From CAKSQF01 sp964582375 (GTDB lineage Bacteria; Bacillota; Clostridia; Oscillospirales; CAG-272): a stretch of DNA of 64,000 nucleotides. Below are positions 18,241 through 27,568 of the stretch, piece by piece. Position 1 is the first letter of the stretch. The number at the start of each line of letters is the position of its first letter. The notes under the pieces are model-generated. The model was not told the origin of the DNA, searched no databases, and saw only the letters and a list, made by a program, of their open reading frames with translations. The DNA is taken from contig CAZORL010000003.1 of assembly GCA_964582375.1 (NCBI GenBank), positions 1-64,000 of the forward strand. The letters run 5' to 3'. A program made the translations under genes and the position numbers.

Positions 18241-18278
18241 GCGGCAGATCGTTACCACTATCGATCTGCCGCTATTTT
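18241..18278 (+). terminator. Terminator of the spoIIIA operon
   Basis: GCGGCAGATCG (18241-18251) pairs with CGATCTGCCGC (18262-18272), followed by TATTTT. Confidence 0.88.
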
Positions 18279-18301
18279 ATAAGATTTTTTTGTTTTTTCA
18301 C

Positions 18302-18330
18302 TTGACAAAATCTTAAAACTGTATTATAAT
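18302..18330 (+). promoter_or_regulatory. Sigma-A promoter of guaB
   Basis: A consensus TTGACA (18302-18307) and TATAAT (18325-18330) are spaced by 17 bases. The leader of about 75 bases shows no purine-riboswitch core. Confidence 0.92.
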
Positions 18331-18411
18331 AACATAAACTGTATTTTATCTGATCAAATGTACAGCCATGAAACCAAAAAGCGATGACACACAGAAAGGA
18401 ACGGTAGTAAA

Positions 18412-19875
18412 ATGGAAAACTCAAAGTTTGTAAAAGAAGGTCTGACTTTTGATGATGTGCTTCTTGTACCGCAAAAAAGCGAGGTTCTCCCCGCAACCGT
18501 AAAGCTTGAAACACAGCTCACAAAAAAGATCAAACTCAACATTCCGCTCATGAGTGCGGCAATGGATACCGTAACAGAGTCCAAACTGGCAATAGCTATA
18601 GCAAGAGAGGGTGGTGCGGGAGTTATCCACAAGAATATGCCGATCGAAAGACAGGCGGATGAGGTCGAGCGCGTTAAGCGTTCGGAAAACGGGGTAATAA
18701 CCAATCCCTTCTGTCTCGGACCCGATAACTATGTTTATGAGGCGGACGCTCTCATGGGCAAGTATAAGGTTTCGGGCGTTCCGATCTGTGACGAGAACAA
18801 AAAGCTTGTTGGCATTATCACCAACCGTGATATGCGTTTCCTTAAGGATTATAACTGCAAGATCTGCGATGTTATGACCAAAGACGGTCTTGTTACCGCA
18901 CCTGTCGGAACGACGCTTGAACAAGCAGAGGCAATACTTTCGAAACATAAGATCGAAAAACTGCCGCTCGTTGACGAAAATTTTGTGCTGAAGGGTCTTA
19001 TTACGATCAAAGACATCGAGAAAGCAAGCAAATACCCAAATTCGGCAAAAGACGAAAAGGGAAGACTTATTTGCGGCGCGGCTATAGGTGTCACAAATGA
19101 CGTTCTTGAGCGTGCAGGTGCTCTTCTTGCAGTCGGAGCAGATTTCCTTGTTCTCGACAGCGCACACGGACATTCCGAGGGTATCATGAACTGCGTGAGA
19201 AAAGTCAAGGCAGCCTTCCCTGATTGCCAGCTTATCGCGGGCAATATTGCAACGGGAGAGGCGGCAAGAGATCTTATTGAGGCAGGTGCTGACGCCGTTA
19301 AAGTCGGTATCGGTCCCGGATCTATTTGCACAACGCGTATCGTTGCAGGTATCGGCGTGCCTCAGCTTACTGCCGTAAACGACGTATATGAAGTTGCAAA
19401 GCAGTATGGAATACCCGTTATAGCAGACGGCGGTATCAAGTATTCGGGCGATATTCCCAAGGCGATTGCTGCGGGCGGTGACGTTATCATGATCGGCTCG
19501 CTCTTTGCAGGTTGCGATGAGGCTCCCGGCGAGATGGAGATCTATCAGGGACGTTCGTTCAAGGTATATCGAGGCATGGGATCGCTTGCTGCTATGGAAA
19601 AGGGAAGCAAGGATCGCTATTTCCAGTCGGGTTCGAAAAAGCTCGTCCCCGAGGGAGTAGAGGGGCGTGTTCCTTATAAAGGAGCTCTTTCTGATACCGT
19701 ATATCAGCTGATGGGCGGTCTCCGCGCAGGTATGGGATATTGCGGAACGGGAACGATTGCCGATCTCAAGGAAAACGGCAAATTTGTTCGCATAACCGCA
19801 GGCGGTCTGCGTGAGTCGCATCCGCATGATATCAGCATTACAAAGGAAGCACCTAACTACAGCGTTCAGGTCTGA
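18412..19875 (+). CDS. guaB: Inosine-5'-monophosphate dehydrogenase
   Basis: It oxidises IMP to XMP with NAD, the first committed step of GMP synthesis; guaA, the next step, is at 46919. The 487 residues show the N-terminal (beta/alpha)8 start FDDVLLVPQKSEVLP, a tandem CBS insert (about 95-215) and the catalytic loop GPGSICTTR (about 300-308) with the active Cys. Further features are the IMP site IADGGI and the flap region GMGSLAAM. The ATG follows AAAGGAA. It is a single-gene unit with its own promoter and terminator. A long stop-free frame on the opposite strand is a codon-usage shadow. Confidence 0.98.
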   Translation: MENSKFVKEGLTFDDVLLVPQKSEVLPATVKLETQLTKKIKLNIPLMSAAMDTVTESKLAIAIAREGGAGVIHKNMPIERQADEVERVKRSENGVITNPFCLGPDNYVYEADALMGKYKVSGVPICDENKKLVGIITNRDMRFLKDYNCKICDVMTKDGLVTAPVGTTLEQAEAILSKHKIEKLPLVDENFVLKGLITIKDIEKASKYPNSAKDEKGRLICGAAIGVTNDVLERAGALLAVGADFLVLDSAHGHSEGIMNCVRKVKAAFPDCQLIAGNIATGEAARDLIEAGADAVKVGIGPGSICTTRIVAGIGVPQLTAVNDVYEVAKQYGIPVIADGGIKYSGDIPKAIAAGGDVIMIGSLFAGCDEAPGEMEIYQGRSFKVYRGMGSLAAMEKGSKDRYFQSGSKKLVPEGVEGRVPYKGALSDTVYQLMGGLRAGMGYCGTGTIADLKENGKFVRITAGGLRESHPHDISITKEAPNYSVQV

Positions 19876-19922
19876 TAAGTCGGCAAACCCTCAACGGGTA
19901 AAGCAAAACATCATAGTTTGTT

Positions 19923-19970
19923 GGGGGATCGATCCGTGCAAAGTGCGGGTCGCTCCCCCTTTTGTGCTTT
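19923..19970 (+). terminator. Terminator of guaB
   Basis: A 13-base arm (19923-19935) pairs with 19947-19959 (GGGGGA...TCCCCC with one internal mismatch), followed by TTTTGTGCTTTT. Confidence 0.85.
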
Positions 19971-20001
19971 TGTTTATTCAAAAAAGTAGGAAGGTGATGA
20001 A

Positions 20002-22356
20002 ATGCCCTTTTCACTGCGTATAAAGAGAAATATAAGCATGGCGAAGAATACGCTGAAAAAAGAGTATAAGCGATATGTCGCGATAATTGCGGCGATATTT
20101 TTGCTCCAGAGCGTTATCGGAACTCTGCTTTTTGTCAGATATAATTACTCGCACTCTCAAGAGAAGTATCTCAGAGAAAAATATGTGAACTCAAACGGGC
20201 TTGTCTATCATCTTCGCTTACTTTCACTGACCCCGGAACAGTATGCGCATGTCACTCAATTTGAGGTTATGCAGACTGAAGAGGACAAATTTTTCTCGAT
20301 CGTCGGCGGAACGATATCAGAGGGTTCTTTGACAACAGGGACAAAATTCAAAATCTACGATGTCGAAATTGCATTTGACAGCGATAGAATGAGCGTCTCT
20401 GATGCATATGATCTTTTTGCGGCATCATACTACCCCTCGCTCGAAAAAGACGGTGATTTCGATGAATACAGAACGCCGCTTCTCGATTATCATATTGATA
20501 AAGCTTTTTACGGAGTTTTGACATTTGTTATGACTCTTGCCGCTCTATTTGTCGGAATTTTTGTAATAAGAGTGCTCTATGCCGTGCTCTCTCCGTCTTA
20601 CAGCTTTGATTACGGTATATATATGTCGTTCGGCGCGGGGCTGAAAAAGCTGTTTTCGCTTTCGGCGACCGAGGCGACAATTATAAACTTGATGTTAATA
20701 CTTCCATCGTCTCTTTTGACGCTTGCACTGTCGTCGATAATGATAATAAGCTCGGGGCTTGATTTCAGGTTTTGTGCTTATGCACTGCCTCTTGCCCTTG
20801 TTTTGTCGCTTGCCGCGACGCTGTCTGCTGTTTTTATCAACTTTCGATCGATATCGCAAAAAAGCCCGGTCAAACTTTTATCATCCGAGGACAACTCGGA
20901 GTTGATCGCCTCCCCAAAAACGAGCGCAGATATTCTATCCTGCGATTTTCCGCGCGGTATTGAAAAACTCTCTCTTAAGAGATTTCGCAGATATATAATC
21001 AAACTAAACGCTTTCTCGCTTGCTTTTTCGCTCCTGTTCGTTTTTGCGTCATGTCTTGCGGCTGATTTTGAAATGGCTGAGAGTATGCCGATCTTTCAAT
21101 ATGAGCTTTCGTTTGAACCGACCGTCAGCAGAGTAAAGGTTGATGAAAACGGCAACCCCGTTTCGGAAGACGCCGAGGGGGATTATGAAGTAATAGAAAT
21201 TATAAGCTACACCGACACATATGATGCCGAAATGTCAAACTTCGTCGCATCAATAAACGGTATTGATGCTGTTTATAAAGAATCGATGGTCAGTGCGTAT
21301 GAATGCAACTCACATATACTTATCGAGTCAAAGTCGGTTGATGCAGATTCGGGCTCGATATCGGTCTCGGGCGATAAGGGATTTCTTGATCTGAATTATT
21401 ACGCTCTTGATGACGAGGTCGCAAAGTGGATCGAGTTTTGCGGGTACAGTGTAAGCGGAAGCCTTTATGATGTAATCGAAAACTCGTCGATGATAGCCAT
21501 TTCCGATTCGCTGAATAACCATCGCAAAATAAAGCTAAAGGTTGGGGACACGGTCAAAATTGCGGTCGATTCGCGACTTTCGGGCGAGGTGCCCGATCTG
21601 CCGTTTGTCGTCGATATGAACGATTTTCTTGCCGATATGCTCGATAATTACGATTATCGCTATAAAACCTACACTGTCGGTGCGGTGATATCAAATATGC
21701 CTTCCGACTCGGCTCTGTCAATCTATCTTCCCGAGAGCGCGTATTTGCAGATAACCGACAGAAAGGTCGCTTACGATCACGCAAAGATCGTTGTTTGTAA
21801 CGATATTTCCAAGGACGATCTTGAGCTTGTCGGCATCAATCTGAGATATGCGGCAGATTTTTGCGACAATTTGAAGGTGATCGATCTCGACGGCGTGACG
21901 GTCAAGGCAACCAAGGAAAACAAGAACACTCCGGAACTCCTTCGTTTTATTGCAATATCATCGCTTTTGGTCGTCCCGATAGTTATGAGCGTGTCTCTTA
22001 TTATATTCTATAAAAAACGTGATTCGGAATTTGAATCATACTACGCTCTCGGTGCGCAAAAGAGCGATATCGAAAAACTTTTTAATGTGGATGCATTGTA
22101 TCTTTCTGTTGTATCGGCGGTTTCATTCATCGTATCAGCGTCTTTGACCTCGTTTTTTATATGGATCTTTGCAAACACCCCGATCGGTATGAGTGTCCTT
22201 GCGATCGGCGAGGCGGTCTGTCGTTTTCCCTATCGCGTTCCCGTTTTGCCGCTTGTTGTCGGGGCACTTGTTACATCTGTCGGAGCACTGCTTGGCATCG
22301 GCATATCAATGCGATCGGTGCTAAAAAGGTATGGAAAAGAAAGGGGTATAAGGTAA
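20002..22356 (+). CDS. FtsX-type ABC transporter permease
   Basis: A 784-residue membrane protein with an N-terminal helix (about 27-47) and a cluster of helices (about 170-280). A further helix at about 330-350 precedes a large extracytoplasmic domain (about 350-640) and three C-terminal helices. This matches FtsX/MacB/BceB-type permeases that export peptides, lipids or antibiotics or sense the envelope. The start follows AGGAAGGTGATG, an excellent ribosome site. The stop TAA shares one base with the ATG of its ATPase (TAATG), so the two form one transporter. The substrate is unknown; no two-component system is adjacent, which weakens a BceAB-type assignment. Confidence 0.82.
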   Translation: MPFSLRIKRNISMAKNTLKKEYKRYVAIIAAIFLLQSVIGTLLFVRYNYSHSQEKYLREKYVNSNGLVYHLRLLSLTPEQYAHVTQFEVMQTEEDKFFSIVGGTISEGSLTTGTKFKIYDVEIAFDSDRMSVSDAYDLFAASYYPSLEKDGDFDEYRTPLLDYHIDKAFYGVLTFVMTLAALFVGIFVIRVLYAVLSPSYSFDYGIYMSFGAGLKKLFSLSATEATIINLMLILPSSLLTLALSSIMIISSGLDFRFCAYALPLALVLSLAATLSAVFINFRSISQKSPVKLLSSEDNSELIASPKTSADILSCDFPRGIEKLSLKRFRRYIIKLNAFSLAFSLLFVFASCLAADFEMAESMPIFQYELSFEPTVSRVKVDENGNPVSEDAEGDYEVIEIISYTDTYDAEMSNFVASINGIDAVYKESMVSAYECNSHILIESKSVDADSGSISVSGDKGFLDLNYYALDDEVAKWIEFCGYSVSGSLYDVIENSSMIAISDSLNNHRKIKLKVGDTVKIAVDSRLSGEVPDLPFVVDMNDFLADMLDNYDYRYKTYTVGAVISNMPSDSALSIYLPESAYLQITDRKVAYDHAKIVVCNDISKDDLELVGINLRYAADFCDNLKVIDLDGVTVKATKENKNTPELLRFIAISSLLVVPIVMSVSLIIFYKKRDSEFESYYALGAQKSDIEKLFNVDALYLSVVSAVSFIVSASLTSFFIWIFANTPIGMSVLAIGEAVCRFPYRVPVLPLVVGALVTSVGALLGIGISMRSVLKRYGKERGIR

Positions 22357-23102
22357 TGGGTATCATTCTTGAAGCACGAGACTTGATAAAGCAGTATTCG
22401 CAGTACGATCAGACTGTGACCGCTGTCGATCATGTTTCGCTAAAGGTCGATAAAGGTGAATTTCTTGCGATAATGGGTGCGTCAGGTTCGGGCAAATCAA
22501 CACTGCTTGGTCTTCTCTCGGGTCTCGACAGACCAAATTTCGGAACTGTAACCATTCAAGAGACAGAGATCACATCGCTTTCGGCAAATGAACTTGCGAA
22601 GTTTCGCGGTGATTTTACGGGTATGGTCTTTCAAAAGCACAATCTTATACCGCAGTTTACCGCTCTTGAAAACATTCTTGTTCCCACCGTCATGTGCGAC
22701 AGACATGATGACAGCTTTCGCGAGCATATGAAAAAGATAATACGCCTTCTCGGCATCGGCGACAGACTCGGGCATCTGCCGTCTGAACTGTCGGGCGGAC
22801 AGGCACAGCGAGTTGCCATCGCACGTGCGATCATCAACAGACCGCAGGTGCTGTTTGCGGATGAGCCGACAGGAAATCTTGATAGAAAAAATGCGGATGA
22901 GGTGCTGGGTCTTCTGCTCGAACTAAAAGCCGAGATCGGACAAACGCTCATTATGGTTACCCACGATATGGCAATTGCCGAACGAGCCGACAAAATATAT
23001 ATGATGGATAACGGTAAGCTGTATCTTTATAAAGATAAGCAAGGTACATACGAAAACAGGCTTGCCGCTGAAATATATCGTGATAATCCTTTTGCCCGTT
23101 GA
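22356..23102 (+). CDS. ABC transporter ATP-binding protein (LolD/MacB type)
   Basis: The 248-residue ATPase carries Walker A GASGSGKST, Q-loop VFQKHNLIPQ, signature LSGGQAQRVAIARA, Walker B VLFADEPTGNLD and the H-loop THD. The GNLD ending of Walker B is typical of the LolD/MacB/FtsE branch that partners FtsX-like permeases. The start at 22356 overlaps the permease stop. A longer in-frame opening inside the permease gene gives Cys/Arg-rich nonsense and was rejected. Confidence 0.92.
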   Translation: MGIILEARDLIKQYSQYDQTVTAVDHVSLKVDKGEFLAIMGASGSGKSTLLGLLSGLDRPNFGTVTIQETEITSLSANELAKFRGDFTGMVFQKHNLIPQFTALENILVPTVMCDRHDDSFREHMKKIIRLLGIGDRLGHLPSELSGGQAQRVAIARAIINRPQVLFADEPTGNLDRKNADEVLGLLLELKAEIGQTLIMVTHDMAIAERADKIYMMDNGKLYLYKDKQGTYENRLAAEIYRDNPFAR

Positions 23103-23145
23103 AGAGTTGTTTTTAAGAATTTATTGAAAATTCACAATAGGGCTC

Positions 23146-23174
23146 TTGACAATCAAATGAATGTCTGCTATAAT
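23146..23174 (+). promoter_or_regulatory. Sigma-A promoter of the DUF1836 gene
   Basis: TTGACA (23146-23151) and TATAAT (23169-23174) are spaced by 17 bases. The predicted start lies near 23181, which argues against an in-frame ATG at 23189 as translation start. Confidence 0.9.
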
Positions 23175-23218
23175 AAACTCACAGCCTTATGAATAACAGA
23201 GAAAGGATTATAGAAAAA

Positions 23219-23794
23219 ATGAAATTTTTGATCACACCCGGACTTATTCCGGGAACGGTGAGAAACAAGACCGCTATGGGAAATGTGACGGGAATGGAGT
23301 TTCTTGATAAGATATTCTATATTTCCGACGGTATCATGCTTGCGCAGATCAGAGATGTTTCGGGAGTTGACGGCTCCACTCTTCAAAACTGGGTCAAGAG
23401 AGGTTGGATCGGGACTACCACAAATAAAAAGTATTCAAAGGATCAGCTCGCGCGCATACTCATCATCAATATGCTGAGAAGTTGTATGTTGCTCGAAAAT
23501 ATTGACAAGCTCCTTCATTATATCAACGGCGAGATAGATGACAAGTCGGACGATATAATTCCCGAGTCTGTTCTGTTTGATTACATATGCAAGGTATATG
23601 ACATATTCAGCGACGAGGGATTCGAGACCGATGCCGAGCTTAAGGATGTTATCGCAAACGTTATTTCCGGATATGTTGAACCGGTGAGCGGTGCAAAAGA
23701 GCGTCTCTCGGGCGCACTTGAGATCATTCTTATTGCGTATTTTTGTTCCACGGTCGGTAAATATGCAAATTCGCTCTTTTTCCAACTCAAGTAG
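23219..23794 (+). CDS. DUF1836 family protein, probable MerR-like DNA-binding regulator
   Basis: The product is 191 residues from the ATG at 23219, which has AAAGGA upstream. The ATG at 23189 is only about eight bases after the predicted transcription start and is disfavoured. The segment LQNWVKRGWI...NKKYSKDQLARILIINMLRS looks like the winged helix-turn-helix of DUF1836 proteins. The C-terminal half is helical and acidic. It is monocistronic, between its own consensus promoter and a bidirectional terminator shared with mgsA. The regulated genes are unknown. Confidence 0.7.
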   Translation: MKFLITPGLIPGTVRNKTAMGNVTGMEFLDKIFYISDGIMLAQIRDVSGVDGSTLQNWVKRGWIGTTTNKKYSKDQLARILIINMLRSCMLLENIDKLLHYINGEIDDKSDDIIPESVLFDYICKVYDIFSDEGFETDAELKDVIANVISGYVEPVSGAKERLSGALEIILIAYFCSTVGKYANSLFFQLK

Positions 23795-23805
23795 GATCAA
23801 AACTA

Positions 23806-23850
23806 AAAAAAGATCAGCTGACATCTTTTCGATCGTCAGCTGATTTTTTG
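23806..23850. terminator. Bidirectional terminator between the DUF1836 gene and mgsA
   Basis: ATCAGCTGAC (23813-23822) pairs with GTCAGCTGAT (23835-23844). T runs follow on the plus strand, and a run of A before the stem serves the convergent minus-strand operon. Confidence 0.88.
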
Positions 23851-24351
23851 TCATTCGAGCGATGTCATGCTTGTGGCACGCTCGGATATTTTTTTGGAGA
23901 AATTTACTACATAGTGCGTATACTCGCTGTTCATGTAGGGAGATGTTATCATGAAGTCCGCCGTTGCACGGTTGTTGGCTATCGGTATGTCATAAACCTG
24001 TGCTATGCGAAGGAGGGCTTTTACATCCGGATCGTGCGGCTGTGCCGTGAGCGGATCGGAAAAGAAGATCATCATGTCGATGCGGCCCTCGACTATCCTT
24101 GCACCGATCTGCTGATCGCCTCCGAGAGGACCGCTGTTGAAGCCTCTTACCGGAAGTCCCGTCGATTCCGAAATGACCTTCGCGGTCGTACCTGTACCGA
24201 CAAGAAAATGCCTTTCAAGGATGCTCTTGTTCTTTTTGCACCATTCTACGAGTTCAGCTTTCTTGAAATCGTGGGCGATAAGCGCAATGTTTTTCTGCTT
24301 TTCGATCACCCTCGGGATGTATTCCTCGTTGCTTGTTATTTCGTTTGCCAT
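23851..24351 (-). CDS. mgsA: Methylglyoxal synthase
   Basis: It converts dihydroxyacetone phosphate to methylglyoxal and phosphate, a bypass that relieves sugar-phosphate stress. The product is 166 residues. Family motifs are KNIALIAHD, GTGTTAKVI, SGPLGGDQQIGARI with the catalytic Asp, and the C-terminal PIANNRATADFMITSP. The start at 24351 follows GAAAGGA; an extension upstream into the neighbouring gene has no ribosome site. It is the last gene of a minus-strand operon with three polyprenyl-linked glycosylation genes, an unexpected setting that may be no more than read-through. Confidence 0.95.
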   Translation of the reverse strand: MANEITSNEEYIPRVIEKQKNIALIAHDFKKAELVEWCKKNKSILERHFLVGTGTTAKVISESTGLPVRGFNSGPLGGDQQIGARIVEGRIDMMIFFSDPLTAQPHDPDVKALLRIAQVYDIPIANNRATADFMITSPYMNSEYTHYVVNFSKKISERATSMTSLE

Positions 24352-24356
24352 TTTTG

Positions 24357-25988
24357 TTATGTCCTTTCGTTTTCGATCTTTTCTGCAAGATAATAAGTTA
24401 CGCTCGATCCGAAAAAGTCTACCCAATCGCAGGATGCTACCGTTTTGTAGTTGGGGCTTGCCAATTCATAATAGTATGTTACGACATAATCGACCTTTCC
24501 GTCATTGATCCACTCGTTTTGCATCTTGTCCATCTCGGGGAGCTTTTGCATGTTTAGCTTGCAAAAGAACTTGCAGTTTGGCAGAATGTTTGCGGCGGTG
24601 TAAAAACCTCCGTCAAGCCATCCGTAATTTAAGAGTGTCGCCCCCTCTTTTTGATTTATGATCCTTGCAAATTTATACTGCGGCATGTCCTCCTTTGACA
24701 TCTTGGTCATATAAACATTCGGGCTTGCCTCGTATGAATACAGACCGCAAAAGCCGCAAAAGAGGGTGGTGAGCAGCAACGACAGCACAAGCATTGCTCT
24801 CTTTCCGAATACCACGTTCTCATCAACAAATCTGCAGATCTTGCCAATTAAAAATTCAAACAGCCGCATGATTGAGATAAGTCCGATCGGTGCGAATATT
24901 GCGAATATAAAAAAGTAATAAAAAATCGCACTGCTTCTGAAAAATACGGTGAATGCCAGCACACCGGTGCATAAAAGGATGTGAAGCTTTTCGGAAAATC
25001 TTGAAAATGAAGTCAGAATGCACCAAACAATGCCGATAATTATCGGTATACCGAATCCCATGTTGAACATTGAGTTATAGTAAAAACTTCCGAAGACCGC
25101 ATTGACCGATGTTATAAACGACGATTCAATCCCCGTGTAAAGAAATATGTTGTTGAAAAAGTAAACGGTGAACCAATCGGTAAGCGCTCCGTTTACGGCA
25201 AAATAAATGAAAAAGGGAAGGGTGATTGCCGCTACTCCGCAAAGAACGCCAAATGCGAAGGTAAAAAACGACTTGAATTTTTTGTTTTTCAGCATCAGAA
25301 AAGCAGGAACGACCACTCCGCCGATATATATTCCGAGCATGGTGTATTTGATCCAAAGCACCGCTCCCGATGTTATGCCGATCATTATCGTTTGCCAAAG
25401 CGACAGGGGCTTTTTGTTCCTGATCGCCCGAAGCGATATCCACAGCCCAAACGATAGCAGCGGCATACAAAGCTCCTCGGCACTGTCTCCGTTCACAAAA
25501 CTCATTGAAGTATATACGGCAGTCGCAAGAAGCGGCAATGTACATAAGCTCAGTTTGTCGCAGTAGAGACGCATGATTCTGTATGAGAAAAACAGAAATG
25601 CCGTTGCCGCCGCGATCTCAAGCAGATAAACACCGAAAAAGCTGTCATTTGATATCAGAGCGCAAAGTCCGTGTAAGAAGTAGAGAAGGATCCCCTTTTG
25701 CTCGTATATATCACGATAGACGACTTGACCGTTAAACATCGCTTTTCCAACCGTGAAAAAGCAGTTAGAATCGACCCAACTGTTTATCGGATACAAAAAC
25801 GACGATTGGGAACATATCGTGATGGCAATAACCGCACTTATAAGGGAAACCACGAAAGCCACTGTCAGCTCTGATCTGCTGTTTTGGTTTTCTTTGTCAA
25901 AAAGCTCGTCATTTTGTTTGTATGCGTGCAAAAAACAGGCGAGGGTGGTTCTGATCTTAGCTGTCATGTTATTTGTTTTCATCGTCAT
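24357..25988 (-). CDS. Polytopic GT-C-type glycosyltransferase (PMT/GT39-like)
   Basis: The 543-residue protein has about eleven predicted membrane helices. Near the first external loop is DSNCFFTVGKAMFNGQVVYRD followed by EQKGIL, the acidic pattern of GT-C enzymes that use polyprenyl-phosphate sugars. With the GtrB-like and GtrA-like proteins encoded upstream it would form a three-part system moving a sugar from nucleotide donor to undecaprenyl phosphate, across the membrane and onto a surface acceptor. The 5' end overlaps the preceding stop by 20 bases; ATG at 25967 is an alternative start. Neither has a clear Shine-Dalgarno. The acceptor and sugar are unknown. Confidence 0.75.
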   Translation of the reverse strand: MTMKTNNMTAKIRTTLACFLHAYKQNDELFDKENQNSRSELTVAFVVSLISAVIAITICSQSSFLYPINSWVDSNCFFTVGKAMFNGQVVYRDIYEQKGILLYFLHGLCALISNDSFFGVYLLEIAAATAFLFFSYRIMRLYCDKLSLCTLPLLATAVYTSMSFVNGDSAEELCMPLLSFGLWISLRAIRNKKPLSLWQTIMIGITSGAVLWIKYTMLGIYIGGVVVPAFLMLKNKKFKSFFTFAFGVLCGVAAITLPFFIYFAVNGALTDWFTVYFFNNIFLYTGIESSFITSVNAVFGSFYYNSMFNMGFGIPIIIGIVWCILTSFSRFSEKLHILLCTGVLAFTVFFRSSAIFYYFFIFAIFAPIGLISIMRLFEFLIGKICRFVDENVVFGKRAMLVLSLLLTTLFCGFCGLYSYEASPNVYMTKMSKEDMPQYKFARIINQKEGATLLNYGWLDGGFYTAANILPNCKFFCKLNMQKLPEMDKMQNEWINDGKVDYVVTYYYELASPNYKTVASCDWVDFFGSSVTYYLAEKIENERT

Positions 25989-26925
25989 GTTCTAAATTGT
26001 GTTCGATATGATATCTCGGGCGGGATTTGGTTTCAAGATATATCTTGCCGATGTACTCGCCGACAACGCCTATCGATAAAAGAATCAGCCCGCCGATCGC
26101 CCACACGGAAATGATAAGGCTCGGCCATCCGCTGACCGTTTCTCCCATGAAAAAGCGTATCAGGGTGTAGATCAGCATGACGAAACTCAGCAAAAAAATG
26201 CAAACACCGAGTGCGGTTATCATGCGTATCGGCTTTGTGGAGAGTGATGTTATTCCATCGAGCGCAAATGAAATCATCTTTTTCAGAGGATATTTGCTCT
26301 CGCCCGCAAATCGTTTTGCACGTTCATAATAGACGGTATCAGACTTGAATCCGATCATCGGAACTATCCCGCGCAGGAAAAGATTGACTTCCTTGTATTC
26401 GGCAAGTGCTTTGACGGCACGTTTGCTCATAAGTCGAAAATCGGCATGATTGTACACCGTTTCCGCGCCCATTGCATTCATCATCTTGTAAAATGCCTCG
26501 GCAGTCGTTCTCTTGAATGTACTGTCGGTCTTTCGATCGCTTCTTACTCCGTATACGATGTCGGCACCGCTCATGTACTTCTCGATCATTGCGTCGATCA
26601 CATTTATATCATCCTGAAGATCAGCGTCCATCGAAATTATCGCGTCCGCCTTCTCGGCAGCGGTCATAAGACCGGCTATGAGCGCGTTCTGATGACCCTT
26701 GTTTTTTGACAGCGATATGCCGGTGTAGATCGCATCCGATCTGTGAAGGTCTTCGATCATCTGCCAAGTCTTGTCGGATGAGCCGTCATTTACGAACAAA
26801 ATACGGCTCTCGCCGCTTATTTTGCCGACAGAGCAAAGATGGTAATATTTTTCTTTGAGCCGCCTTGCCGTTTCGGCAAGAACAGCCTCCTCGTTGTAAC
26901 AGGGAATTACCGTATAAAGAATCAT
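25969..26925 (-). CDS. GtrB-like polyprenyl-phosphate glycosyltransferase (GT2)
   Basis: The 318-residue protein has a GT-A domain opening VIPCYNEEAVL. It carries FVNDGSSDKTW, SMDADLQDD and a QNALIAGL segment, as in DPM1/GtrB enzymes that load a sugar on undecaprenyl phosphate. Two C-terminal membrane helices (about 232-255 and 267-290) anchor it. It lies six bases after the GtrA-like gene and overlaps the GT-C gene, so the three form one operon. Confidence 0.88.
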   Translation of the reverse strand: MILYTVIPCYNEEAVLAETARRLKEKYYHLCSVGKISGESRILFVNDGSSDKTWQMIEDLHRSDAIYTGISLSKNKGHQNALIAGLMTAAEKADAIISMDADLQDDINVIDAMIEKYMSGADIVYGVRSDRKTDSTFKRTTAEAFYKMMNAMGAETVYNHADFRLMSKRAVKALAEYKEVNLFLRGIVPMIGFKSDTVYYERAKRFAGESKYPLKKMISFALDGITSLSTKPIRMITALGVCIFLLSFVMLIYTLIRFFMGETVSGWPSLIISVWAIGGLILLSIGVVGEYIGKIYLETKSRPRYHIEHNLEHDDENK

Positions 26926-26931
26926 ATTTTT

Positions 26932-27369
26932 TTATTTTCCCGTCTTGTTTTCTGTGTTCTTGAAGACAAAGATCTTACTGAAAAAGTAGTTTGCAATAAC
27001 CACAAAAACGCTAACAATAAGCTTCATAAGCATGGAATTTAAGCTTAAAATATCAACGGTGAGCCATATAAAGAATGTTTCAACCGCTCCCGAGAAAAGA
27101 CGGCAACCGTAAAAGGAGAGTGCCTCGGCAGCTATCTTTTTCAATGAGGTGTCTTTGCTGTCAAATACAAAAAGTTTATTTGTGACATATGCGAATGTTA
27201 CCGACGCGATCCAAGAAATGATGTTGGATACAAGTCCTGAAAGGTGGAGAAGAGAACCGAATATCCAATAAGTTGCAAAACTGACAACTGTCGTAAGTCC
27301 TCCGAATATCACATACATGATTATTTCTTTGTGTTTTTTGTAAAGCTCGATAAATTTATCTATCACCAT
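26932..27369 (-). CDS. GtrA-family membrane protein
   Basis: A 145-residue protein with four membrane helices. It shows the GtrA features YVIFGGLTTVVSFATYW at the start and a FVFDSKDTSLKKI segment in the loop between helices two and three. GtrA proteins are proposed to flip polyprenyl-phosphate sugars or assist the partner transferase. It is the first gene of the minus-strand operon, starting about 30 bases downstream of the -10 of a consensus promoter. Confidence 0.88.
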   Translation of the reverse strand: MVIDKFIELYKKHKEIIMYVIFGGLTTVVSFATYWIFGSLLHLSGLVSNIISWIASVTFAYVTNKLFVFDSKDTSLKKIAAEALSFYGCRLFSGAVETFFIWLTVDILSLNSMLMKLIVSVFVVIANYFFSKIFVFKNTENKTGK

Positions 27370-27398
27370 TGTTTTCCCTTTTTTTGTTCATCTTGTCC

Positions 27399-27427
27399 AT
27401 TATACATTTATTTTGCCGATTTGTCAA
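27399..27427 (-). promoter_or_regulatory. Sigma-A promoter of the GtrA-GtrB-GT-C-mgsA operon
   Basis: On the minus strand TTGACA (27422-27427) and TATAAT (27399-27404) are spaced by 17 bases. Confidence 0.9.
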
Positions 27428-27533
27428 GAGAATATTTGTAAAATTTAGAAAATCCGATCGGAGATAAAGTCTTAAAAAATCAAAAAAGCAACTTTCAAAA
27501 ATTGAAAATTTTTTGAAGTATTTGATCTATGGC

Positions 27534-27561
27534 TTGACAAAGTCAAAAATTATGTTATAAT
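27534..27561 (+). promoter_or_regulatory. Sigma-A promoter of the GH2 gene
   Basis: TTGACA (27534-27539) and TATAAT (27556-27561) are spaced by 16 bases, divergent from the GtrA promoter. Confidence 0.88.
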
Positions 27562-27568
27562 CAAACCG

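Noticed and set aside
18331..18411. Possible purine riboswitch before guaB
   Set aside because: The short leader lacks the conserved loops and paired helices of the purine aptamer.
18421..19827. Long open frame (468 codons) on the strand opposite guaB
   Set aside because: It lies wholly inside guaB, encodes Cys/Arg/His-rich sequence with no family motif, and results from codon bias removing stops in that frame.
22161..22355. Extended N terminus of the FtsX-partner ATPase
   Set aside because: It is Cys/Arg-rich read-through of the permease gene in another frame; the ABC domain starts at 22356.
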